Of a stretch of DNA of 64,000 bases, positions 55,654 to 64,000 are shown piece after piece. Both the position numbers and the translations under genes were made by a program. Origin of the DNA: Modicisalibacter xianhensis (GTDB lineage Bacteria; Pseudomonadota; Gammaproteobacteria; Pseudomonadales; Halomonadaceae); contig NZ_FOPY01000002.1 of the NCBI RefSeq assembly GCF_900113605.1, positions 124,001-188,000 of the forward strand, given 5' to 3'. The notes below the pieces were generated by a model. It ran no database searches, was not told the DNA's origin, and was given only the letters and a program-made list of their open reading frames with translations. How positions within the stretch are numbered: position 1 is the first letter of the stretch; the number at the start of each line of letters is the position of its first letter.

Positions 55654-56592
55654 TTAGAAAACGGGTTTGTCGAACTCGGTCAGGTTGTTGGCGGTGATCT
55701 TTGGTGTCTCGAAGAAGTTCATCTTCGGCACCTCTTCACCTGCCAAGACATCGAGTGCGGTTTGGAGAGCCGCTTCCGCATCATCGACAGGGGACTGGTA
55801 GATGGAGCCGTAGTATTCACCACGCTCGATGGCCTCGTAACCCACGGCGAAATTAGTGGCGCCGATGAACACGATCTCATCGGCACGGCCGGCGCTCTTG
55901 GCGGCGTTCAGGGCACCGACTCCCATGTTGTCATCCCCAGCATAGACGCCGTCGATGTCATCGTATTTGGTGAGGAAATTTTCCATGACCCGCTGGGCCT
56001 TCTCACGGTTCCAGTCGGCGGGCTGGGTCTCCAAGAGCTTGACTCCGGGGCACGCTTCGGCCAGTTTCTCCTCGAAGCCTTGGGAGCGCTCCATGGCGGT
56101 GGTATATCCCGGCTGCCCAGCGATCTGCACGATTTGTCCCTCACCGTTGAGGGCTTCGCACATCATCTCGGCAGAAGAGGCTCCCTGCTGGACATTATCG
56201 GGGCCCGAGAAGGCCGCAATGTAGTCAAGGCCCGCCTCGGCGATCTTGGAGTTGGTTACCACGACAGGTATACCGGCATTATGGGCCTGCCGGATGGCGG
56301 GAATCACAGCCTGTCCGTTGGTCGGCCAGATAATGATGGCATCGACACGTTGCTGGATGAGGTTTCGCATCTGGCCGATCTGGCGAGCGACATCTCCACC
56401 GGCATCAAGCACGATGACATCGACATTGCCATGCTTTGCGGCTGCCTGCTCGAAAGCACTCTCGTAGGTCGTCTGGTAGCTATCGACACCGACGTTGTTC
56501 TGAGTGATGCCGATCCGATAGGACTCCTCGGCCTGGGCGAGGCCTGCGGAGAAAATCATGACACCGGTGGCTAGCGCTGTTTTGTAGATCAT
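55654..56592 (-). CDS. ABC transporter substrate-binding protein (type 1 periplasmic binding protein)
   Basis: A 312-residue periplasmic protein. Signal peptide MIYKTALATGVMIFSAGLAQA, cleavage probably after residue 21. The mature part has the RbsB/XylF-like pattern (GGDVARQIGQMRNLIQQRVDAIIIWPTN; GIPVVVTNSKIAEAG; VYAGDDNMGVGAL). CAGGTG precedes the ATG at 56592, chosen over the longer frame for the signal peptide. First gene of the import operon. The ligand is unknown; the family mostly binds sugars and cyclitols. Confidence 0.92.
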   Translation of the reverse strand: MIYKTALATGVMIFSAGLAQAEESYRIGITQNNVGVDSYQTTYESAFEQAAAKHGNVDVIVLDAGGDVARQIGQMRNLIQQRVDAIIIWPTNGQAVIPAIRQAHNAGIPVVVTNSKIAEAGLDYIAAFSGPDNVQQGASSAEMMCEALNGEGQIVQIAGQPGYTTAMERSQGFEEKLAEACPGVKLLETQPADWNREKAQRVMENFLTKYDDIDGVYAGDDNMGVGALNAAKSAGRADEIVFIGATNFAVGYEAIERGEYYGSIYQSPVDDAEAALQTALDVLAGEEVPKMNFFETPKITANNLTEFDKPVF

Positions 56593-56814
56593 ATTAACAC
56601 CTGCTTTATTGTAATTGATTTGAATGATTCGCCTCTGGGGGCTCATCGTGTGCATTGAAGCTTACTGTCGGGCTTTGGCCTCCAACAACGTAACAGCGTG
56701 TGAGAAATGACCAGTTTGGTTATTTCCTTCTCCGTTTCCTCCCTGCGGTCCACGAACCTCATCTGTCTGGCCTGCAACTAGGATCAGAGTGGCAGGATGT
56801 CCTTCCAGAGCCAT

Positions 56815-57425
56815 GACAACAGTAAGTCGAAGTCGGCAACCTAGCTGCGGATCGACCACATCCCAAAGACGAACTGAAGGTATAAGGCGAGAGAGCCCTA
56901 TAGGCGTTGGCCGTCTCGATCAGGCTGTAGATAGCCACACTTGCCTGGGCACCGCTGGATGCTTGGCTGAATAGCCAGCTCTTACAGCCGCGACGAAGGG
57001 GGAGTGTTCTCGGCCGAGGGTATTGGCCAGGAGGATCAGACCCTCACCGAAGTACCGCGCCAGATGGCTCCACTGGATAATCAGTTAGTGGTGCCTAGCC
57101 CAGCGCGCTCTTCGGCAGCACTTGGTTCAGAGGCTTGTCGAGCCAGATGCGTAGTTGAGTAATCAGCTGGCGGCTCTTCTGATTAAAATACCAGGCACGC
57201 TTCGGGTCGAGGGCCTTGGCTGCTTTTATCTGCGCCTAGAACTCAACGGATCTGAGTGCCCTGTCGGTCTTGCCAGTCTTGTCCTTGGTTGCACCTGCTA
57301 AGTCTCAACGGGCTTACGCCACGTGTGTGACCAGTAGCCGCATTATAGTCGGCCAGCATCACTCGTTGGCCCGGCCGCCACCCGCTGCAGCCACACGTTG
57401 TAAGTAGTACTTGCCGGTCGGCCGG
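56815..57425 (-). pseudogene. Decayed IS66 family transposase (TnpC) remnant
   Basis: Minus-strand translation in shifting frames shows IS66 TnpC landmarks in order: YNVWLQR (about 57390), VMLADYNAATG, AKALDPKRAWYFNQKSRQLI, WLDKPLNQVLPKSALG (about 57110), then GCKSWLFSQASSGAQASVAIYSLIETANAY (about 56950). Stop codons and frameshifts throughout, so inactive. Insertion ends were not found. Confidence 0.75.
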
Positions 57426-57540
57426 CTTAAGCATTGATCTGCAGGGTGGAGAAAACCGGCTCTATTGCACCTATTTCCTGCCGCCTTACCTGGCATAGGA
57501 TGGCTGTAGTACTCGCCTATAAACTGATGCTGCACTGGAG

Positions 57541-57575
57541 TGGCGGGCCCAGCAGGAATCGAACCTGCAGCCAAG
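57541..57575 (-). repeat. tRNA 3'-end fragment, candidate attachment-site remnant
   Basis: The minus strand carries GCAGG-TTCGATT-CCTGC (a perfect T-arm) followed by an acceptor-like TGGGCCC-G and an encoded CCA, i.e. the last third of a tRNA. No D-arm or anticodon arm precedes it. It is not a copy of the tRNA-Leu at 57944. Integrating elements carry such 3'-end copies at their junctions, and a decayed integrase follows. Confidence 0.55.
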
Positions 57576-57589
57576 AGGCTAGAAGTGCA

Positions 57590-57849
57590 ATTCTTTAACG
57601 GAACTGTCGTTCGGTACGTCCTACGCCAAGCTGCGGCCTATTCTGGAAATGCGAGGCACGATATAAGCTGGCCCAACCTGCATTTTCATGATTTGCGGCA
57701 CAACTACTACGCCACGCGTTCGCCAGTCACTTCATGATGAACGGCGGTGACGTGTTAACGCTGCAAAAGATTCTGGGTATCAAACGATTCAGAGGACGAT
57801 GCTCTATGCACACCTAACGCCGGATCACTTGGTGGAGGCCATCAAATAA
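57590..57849 (+). pseudogene. Frameshifted tyrosine integrase C-terminal remnant
   Basis: Three frames read in succession give NGTVVRYV and FHDLRHN (catalytic His-x-x-Arg), then FASHFMMNGGDVLTLQKILG, then TMLYAHLTPDHLVEAIK and a stop (catalytic Tyr in LYAH). This is the end of a phage-type integrase split by two frameshifts. It points toward tRNA-Leu, the normal orientation of an integrase beside its attachment site. Confidence 0.8.
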
Positions 57850-57943
57850 GCGCCGAAAGTGCGTAGCCACTTTGCAGACAGACGAGTGGAAAAGGCTAGA
57901 TACAAAGGAAGGGAAGGATGACGCTAACTTACTGATTTGGAAA

Positions 57944-58030
57944 TGGTGCCGGTGGTCGGACTCGAACCGACACGCTATCGCTAGCGGCGGATTTTGAATC
58001 CGCTGCGTCTACCAATTCCGCCACACCGGC
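57944..58030 (-). tRNA. tRNA-Leu (anticodon CAA)
   Basis: An 87-base minus-strand tRNA with 7-bp acceptor stem GCCGGTG/CACCGGC, long variable arm typical of leucine tRNAs, T-arm GTCGG-TTCGAGT-CCGAC and encoded CCA. The anticodon loop TTCAAAA gives CAA, reading UUG codons. Overall it matches the E. coli tRNA-Leu(CAA) pattern. Confidence 0.95.
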
Positions 58031-58180
58031 AGCGGAATCGCATTATACGGAGCTAAATCATGGCGTCAATGGCGGACTGACTTCATCGCCCTGCTCGGCT
58101 ATCATGGGCGCCCTGTCCAAACGGTCCAGCCTGGTGCCGGACCATCGATGCAACGTTCACCGTCCTGGCCTTCATCATTC

Positions 58181-60378
<2,198 letters not shown>

Positions 60379-60466
60379 ACGGTCAGGATGACCCGATTCC
60401 CGGCCGGACGACTGGCGTCCGGCCATGCTCTGCAACTTTCTTCACTTGTCCGGGAGACGACAACAC

Positions 60467-60796
60467 ATGCTGGATTTCTTCATTTCCCAGGCGCATGCCG
60501 AAGGTGGTGCGCCGGCGGGCGGCGGCATGGCCCAGATCATCATGCTGGTCGGCTTCGTGCTGATCTTCTACTTCCTGCTGTGGCGCCCGCAGTCCAAGCG
60601 TGCCAAGCAGCACAAGCAGCTGATCAATGGCCTGTCCAAGGGCGATGAAATCGTCATCGGCGGCGGCCTGGTCGGGCGCGTCACTAGGGTGAACGATGAA
60701 TTCATCGCCATGGAGATCGCCGAAGGCACCGAAGTCAACGTGCAGAAGAACGCCGTCGCTGCGGTCCTGCCCAAGGGCACCTTGAAGTCCATCTGA
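60467..60796 (+). CDS. yajC: Preprotein translocase accessory subunit YajC
   Basis: A 109-residue inner-membrane protein starting MLDFFISQAHAEGG, with one transmembrane helix (about residues 22-41, MLVGFVLIFYFLLWRPQ) and a cytosolic domain (SKGDEIVIGGGLVGRVT). YajC joins SecDF in the translocase holocomplex. GGGAGA precedes the ATG. Confidence 0.95.
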   Translation: MLDFFISQAHAEGGAPAGGGMAQIIMLVGFVLIFYFLLWRPQSKRAKQHKQLINGLSKGDEIVIGGGLVGRVTRVNDEFIAMEIAEGTEVNVQKNAVAAVLPKGTLKSI

Positions 60797-60803
60797 TCCC
60801 CCT

Positions 60804-60832
60804 CGCTGCCGGCCACCTGCCGGCAGCGTCTT
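60804..60832 (+). terminator. Terminator-like hairpin between yajC and secD
   Basis: CGCTGCCGG (60804-60812) pairs with CCGGCAGCG (60820-60828), 9 bp with a 7-base loop, followed by TCTTTT. It sits in the 66-base yajC-secD gap, so it probably reduces rather than blocks read-through into secD. Confidence 0.7.
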
Positions 60833-60862
60833 TTCTGCGTCAGCAACAAGGACAGGGCTTCC

Positions 60863-62713
60863 ATGCTCAACCGTTACCCCCTGTGGAAGTATCTGCTGAT
60901 ACTTATCGTTCTCCTCGTCGGCCTGATCTACGCATTACCCAACCTCTTCCCCGAGGATCCGGCAGTCCAGATCAGCACTGCCCGTAGCGACGTGTCCCTG
61001 GACGAACGACAGCTCGAACGCCTGCGCAGCGAACTCGACGAGGCCGGCATCGCCGTCAAGCGTATCGACAGCGAGCCCAGCGGCACGCTGATTCGCCTGC
61101 AGAATGCCGACCAGCAGCTCGTCGCCCGCGATATCATCAATCAGGTGCTGGGCGAAGATTACACCGTGGCGCTCAACCTCGCCGAGTCGACCCCGGCCTG
61201 GCTCGAGGGCCTGGGCGCCTCGCCGATGAACCTGGGGCTCGACCTGCGGGGCGGCGTGCATTTCGCCCTGGAAGTCGACATGGAGGCCGCCCTCACGCAG
61301 CGCCTCGAGGTCAATGCCAGCGCGATCCGCGAGAGCCTGCGCGACGAGCGCATCCGCTACCGCGACACCTCGGTCGAGGGCCGCACCCTGACCATTACCC
61401 TGGGCAACGAGGAAGATCGCAGCCGGGCCCGCGAGATCATCAGCCGCGAGTTCCCCAACTTCCAGTACGAGAACCGTGACGGTGGCCGCGGCGCCGTGCT
61501 GGCGATGACGCTGACCGAGCAGCAGGTCAACGAGATCCAGGATTATGCGATCAACCAGAACCTGACCACGCTGCGCAACCGCGTCAACGAACTCGGCGTG
61601 GCCGAGCCGCTGGTCCAGCGCCAGGGCCCCAACCGCATCGTCGTCGAACTGCCCGGCGTACAGGATACCGCCGCGGCCAAGCGGGTAGTCGGTGCGACCG
61701 CCAACCTGGAATTCCGCCTCGCGGCACGTCCCGACACGCCGGACAACGAGACCGAGACCATTGCGTTCCGCAACAACGAGGATCGCACCGCCGAGGTGAT
61801 GCGCGACGTCATCATCACCGGTGATAGCGTCTCCAGCGCCAGCCGCAGCTTCGACGAGAACGGCCGCCCGCAGGTCAACATCAACCTCGACGGCACCGGC
61901 GGCACGCTGATGAACCGTGCGACGCGCAGCAACATCGGGCGTGGTATGGCGGTGATCTACATCGACAACCAGACACGCACGCGAATGGTCATGGAAGATG
62001 GCGAGATGGTCGAGCAGCGGGTTCCATATACCGAGCGCGGCATCATCAGCTTGGCGACCATCCAGAGCGCACTGGGCAACAGCTTCCGCATCACTGGCCT
62101 GGACTCACCCACCGAGGCCGAGGAACTGGCCCTGCTGCTGCGTTCCGGCTCGCTGGCGGCGCCGATCTACTTCGTCGCCGAGCGCACCATCGGCCCGAGC
62201 CTGGGCAAGGCCAACATCGAGCAGGGTGTTCTCTCGGTGCAAATCGGCATGCTGCTGGTCGTGCTGTTCATGCTGGTGCGCTACAAGGCGTTCGGCGTGG
62301 TGGCCAACCTGGCCCTGGCAACCAACCTGATTTTGTTGATTGCCGCCCTGTCGATGCTGGGCGCCACACTGACGCTGCCGGGCATTGCCGGTATCGTGCT
62401 GACGCTGGGCATGGCGGTGGATGCCAACGTGCTGATCTTCGAGCGCATCCGCGAGGAGATACGCGCCAAGATGCCCATCCAGCAGGCCATCCATGCCGGC
62501 TATGAACGTGCGTTCACCTCGATCGTCGACGGCAACATCACGACCCTGCTGGTCGCGGTGATCCTGTTCTCGATCGGCACAGGCCCGGTGAAAGGCTTCG
62601 CCGTGACGCTGTCGCTGGGCATCCTGACGTCGATGTTCACGGCCATCCTGGTGTCGCGCGCCATCGTCAACCTGTCAGTCGGCGGCAAGCCGGTGAAGAA
62701 ACTCTGGATCTGA
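60863..62713 (+). CDS. secD: Protein translocase subunit SecD
   Basis: A 616-residue inner-membrane protein of the RND superfamily. N-terminal TM near residues 7-27, a large periplasmic P1 domain that includes NLGLDLRGGVHFALEVDM, then five C-terminal TM helices with GMAVDANVLIFERIREE, whose Asp is essential for proton-driven translocation in SecD. Works with SecF and YajC in late protein export. Confidence 0.97.
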   Translation: MLNRYPLWKYLLILIVLLVGLIYALPNLFPEDPAVQISTARSDVSLDERQLERLRSELDEAGIAVKRIDSEPSGTLIRLQNADQQLVARDIINQVLGEDYTVALNLAESTPAWLEGLGASPMNLGLDLRGGVHFALEVDMEAALTQRLEVNASAIRESLRDERIRYRDTSVEGRTLTITLGNEEDRSRAREIISREFPNFQYENRDGGRGAVLAMTLTEQQVNEIQDYAINQNLTTLRNRVNELGVAEPLVQRQGPNRIVVELPGVQDTAAAKRVVGATANLEFRLAARPDTPDNETETIAFRNNEDRTAEVMRDVIITGDSVSSASRSFDENGRPQVNINLDGTGGTLMNRATRSNIGRGMAVIYIDNQTRTRMVMEDGEMVEQRVPYTERGIISLATIQSALGNSFRITGLDSPTEAEELALLLRSGSLAAPIYFVAERTIGPSLGKANIEQGVLSVQIGMLLVVLFMLVRYKAFGVVANLALATNLILLIAALSMLGATLTLPGIAGIVLTLGMAVDANVLIFERIREEIRAKMPIQQAIHAGYERAFTSIVDGNITTLLVAVILFSIGTGPVKGFAVTLSLGILTSMFTAILVSRAIVNLSVGGKPVKKLWI

Positions 62714-62725
62714 AGGGGCAACGCG

Positions 62726-63634
62726 ATGCGACAGTTCGATTTCATGGGCAAACGCCGCCTGGCCTTCATCGGCTCCGGCGTGCTGCTGCTCGTTTCCCTC
62801 ATCACGCTGCTTTTCCAGCAGTTGAACCTGGGTCTGGATTTTACCGGCGGAACGCTGGTGGAAGTCCGCTATGCCACCGCCCCTGCACTGGATGCCGTGC
62901 GCCAGGCATTGGAAGGCGCCGGCTTCCAGGATGTCTCGGTACAGACCTTCGGCAGCGCCAGCGAGGTGCTGGTCCGTCTGCAGCAAGCCTTCGATCCTGG
63001 GGTAGGCGAGCAGGTCACGCAAATCCTGCGCCAGACCGGCGAGAGCGTCGACCTGGTGCGCGCCGAGTTCGTCGGCGCCCAGGTCGGTGGCCAGCTGCGT
63101 GACCAGAGCGGCCTGGGCATGCTGGTTGCGCTCGGCGTGGTGATGCTCTATGTGGCGTTCCGCTTCCAGTACAAGTTCGCCTTCGGCGCGCTGCTGGCCC
63201 TGGTCCACGACGTGATCATCGTGCTCGGCGTATTCTCGCTGTTCCAGCTCGACTTCGACCTGACGGTCCTGGCGGCGATCCTGGCGGTCATTGGCTACTC
63301 GCTGAACGACACCATCATCGTCTACGACCGGATTCGCGAGAACATTCGCAAATCCCGCACTGACGACATGGCGGCGATCTTCAATGATGCCATCAACGCC
63401 ACGCTGTCACGCACCCTGGCCACGTCAGGTACCACGCTGCTGGTCCTGCTCGCCCTGCTGCTGCTGGGCGGCGACATGATTCATAACTTCGCTTTGGCCC
63501 TGATCATCGGGGTAGGCATCGGGACATTCTCCTCCGTTTATGTCGCCTCGGCCCTGTTGATCGTGCTCAAGCTGCAGCGCGAGGACCTGATCCCGGCGAA
63601 GAAGGAAAATGCCGAAGAGGAAGAGCTGCCCTGA
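62726..63634 (+). CDS. secF: Protein translocase subunit SecF
   Basis: A 302-residue inner-membrane RND protein. GLDFTGGTLVEVR in the first periplasmic domain and GYSLNDTIIVYDRIRENIRK in TM4-5 are diagnostic. It follows secD by 12 bases and is followed by a terminator. Confidence 0.97.
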   Translation: MRQFDFMGKRRLAFIGSGVLLLVSLITLLFQQLNLGLDFTGGTLVEVRYATAPALDAVRQALEGAGFQDVSVQTFGSASEVLVRLQQAFDPGVGEQVTQILRQTGESVDLVRAEFVGAQVGGQLRDQSGLGMLVALGVVMLYVAFRFQYKFAFGALLALVHDVIIVLGVFSLFQLDFDLTVLAAILAVIGYSLNDTIIVYDRIRENIRKSRTDDMAAIFNDAINATLSRTLATSGTTLLVLLALLLLGGDMIHNFALALIIGVGIGTFSSVYVASALLIVLKLQREDLIPAKKENAEEEELP

Positions 63635-63658
63635 GCGGCCAACCCGCCTGCTCGATTT

Positions 63659-63682
63659 CACCCCGCCTCGGCGGGGTGTTTT
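63659..63682 (+). terminator. Rho-independent terminator of the sec operon
   Basis: CACCCCGCC (63659-63667) pairs with GGCGGGGTG (63670-63678), followed by TTTTC. It is about 25 bases after the secF stop. Confidence 0.85.
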
Positions 63683-63695
63683 CGTTGGAGCCGGC

Positions 63696-64000
63696 TCAAT
63701 CGCGCCCTTCACAGCGCAGCCCATGCTTTCGCAACTTGCGCACCGCACTGGGCTGGCTGATTCCCAGCCGCTGGGCGATCTCGTAGGTACTGCGCGCCGT
63801 CCCGCACAGCGAGGCCAGGATACGGGCCTCGTGGTTGTCCATGGCCTGGCGCAGGGTCTGCCCTTCGGCCAGCAAGGCACTGACTTCTTCGAGGTTTACG
63901 CCGGAAGAGACCGGCAATCCCGCCGGCCCCTCGTCTCCCGGCGCGCCGATGACACCGCCCGGCGCCGCCAGCCAGGCACGCTCCAGCCAGTTCTCGAGTT
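63696..64000 (-). CDS. TyrR-like sigma-54 activator, C-terminal part (runs off the window)
   Basis: The minus strand is open from the window edge to a stop at 63696. The visible 100 residues begin LENWLERA, the end of the AAA+ sigma-54 interaction domain (R-x-LEN), and finish with a Fis/TyrR-type helix-turn-helix (STYEIAQRLGISQPSAVRKLRKHGL). The HTH resembles TyrR/PhhR, regulators of aromatic amino acid metabolism. The N-terminal sensing domain lies outside the window. Confidence 0.82.
   Translation of the reverse strand, partial: LENWLERAWLAAPGGVIGAPGDEGPAGLPVSSGVNLEEVSALLAEGQTLRQAMDNHEARILASLCGTARSTYEIAQRLGISQPSAVRKLRKHGLRCEGRD

Noticed and set aside
57540-57737. 65-codon frame starting MAGPAGIEPAA
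   Set aside because: Its first part is an antisense reading of a tRNA 3' end and its second part is the broken integrase; not a gene in its own right.

Overview
The window looks like chromosome from a moderately GC-rich, motile, aerobic gammaproteobacterium. Gene content (aruCFGDB arginine operon in pseudomonad order, FabV, MntP, queA-tgt-yajC-secD-secF, several chemoreceptors, salt-tolerant lifestyle genes) best fits a Halomonas-type organism (Halomonadaceae). The genus is inferred from overall protein character, not from a search.

Layout. 1-3.1 kb: end of a DUF2252 gene, two paralogous short-chain dehydrogenases with C-terminal hydrophobic tails, and an acetyltransferase. 3.1-9.5 kb: arginine succinyltransferase operon on the minus strand (aruC-aruF-aruG-aruD-aruB) with a clean terminator; the last enzyme, succinylglutamate desuccinylase (astE), is not here. 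9.7-18.8 kb: housekeeping and accessory genes, including an ArgR/GlxA-type regulator, FabV, glutathione peroxidase, Nudix hydrolase, AidB-like acyl-CoA dehydrogenase, LysE exporter and Rnk. 19.3-28.2 kb: a soluble double-PAS chemoreceptor of BdlA type, several small proteins, mntP under a yybP-ykoY manganese riboswitch and flanked by two paralogous zinc-ribbon proteins, and two membrane chemoreceptors with FliA-type promoters.

28.7-36.5 kb: a LysR regulator divergent from a tightly coupled operon: class III aminotransferase, two CoA-transferase subunits, an M20 deacylase, a thiolase and an NhaC-type transporter. This set matches, step for step, a route from N6-acetyl-beta-lysine (or a similar acylated beta-amino acid) to acetyl-CoA and 4-aminobutyrate. 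36.9-41.9 kb: a SorAB-type sulfite dehydrogenase pair, a Cache-domain chemoreceptor and a zinc metallopeptidase-like protein.

42.1-56.6 kb: a catabolic island converging on hydroxyquinol ring cleavage. It encodes a CUT2-type ABC importer, maleylacetate reductase, an amidohydrolase, a beta-hydroxyacid dehydrogenase, hydroxyquinol 1,2-dioxygenase, a RutE/nitroreductase-like protein, a TauE/SafE permease, an SDR and a BKACE-family enzyme. BKACE could consume 3-oxoadipate in place of the usual CoA transferase and thiolase. Its apparent regulator is unusual: a winged-helix DNA-binding domain fused to a complete family 1 (MalE-like) solute-binding protein, without a signal peptide. 56.7-58.0 kb: mobile-DNA wreckage (decayed IS66 transposase, a tRNA 3'-end fragment, a frameshifted tyrosine integrase) next to tRNA-Leu(CAA), marking one edge of this island.

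58.2-64 kb: conserved core queA-tgt-yajC-secD-secF, then the C-terminal end of a TyrR-like sigma-54 activator running out of the window. The strongest candidates for undescribed biology are the solute-binding-protein/winged-helix regulator with its hydroxyquinol/BKACE cluster and the acetyl-beta-lysine-type operon.
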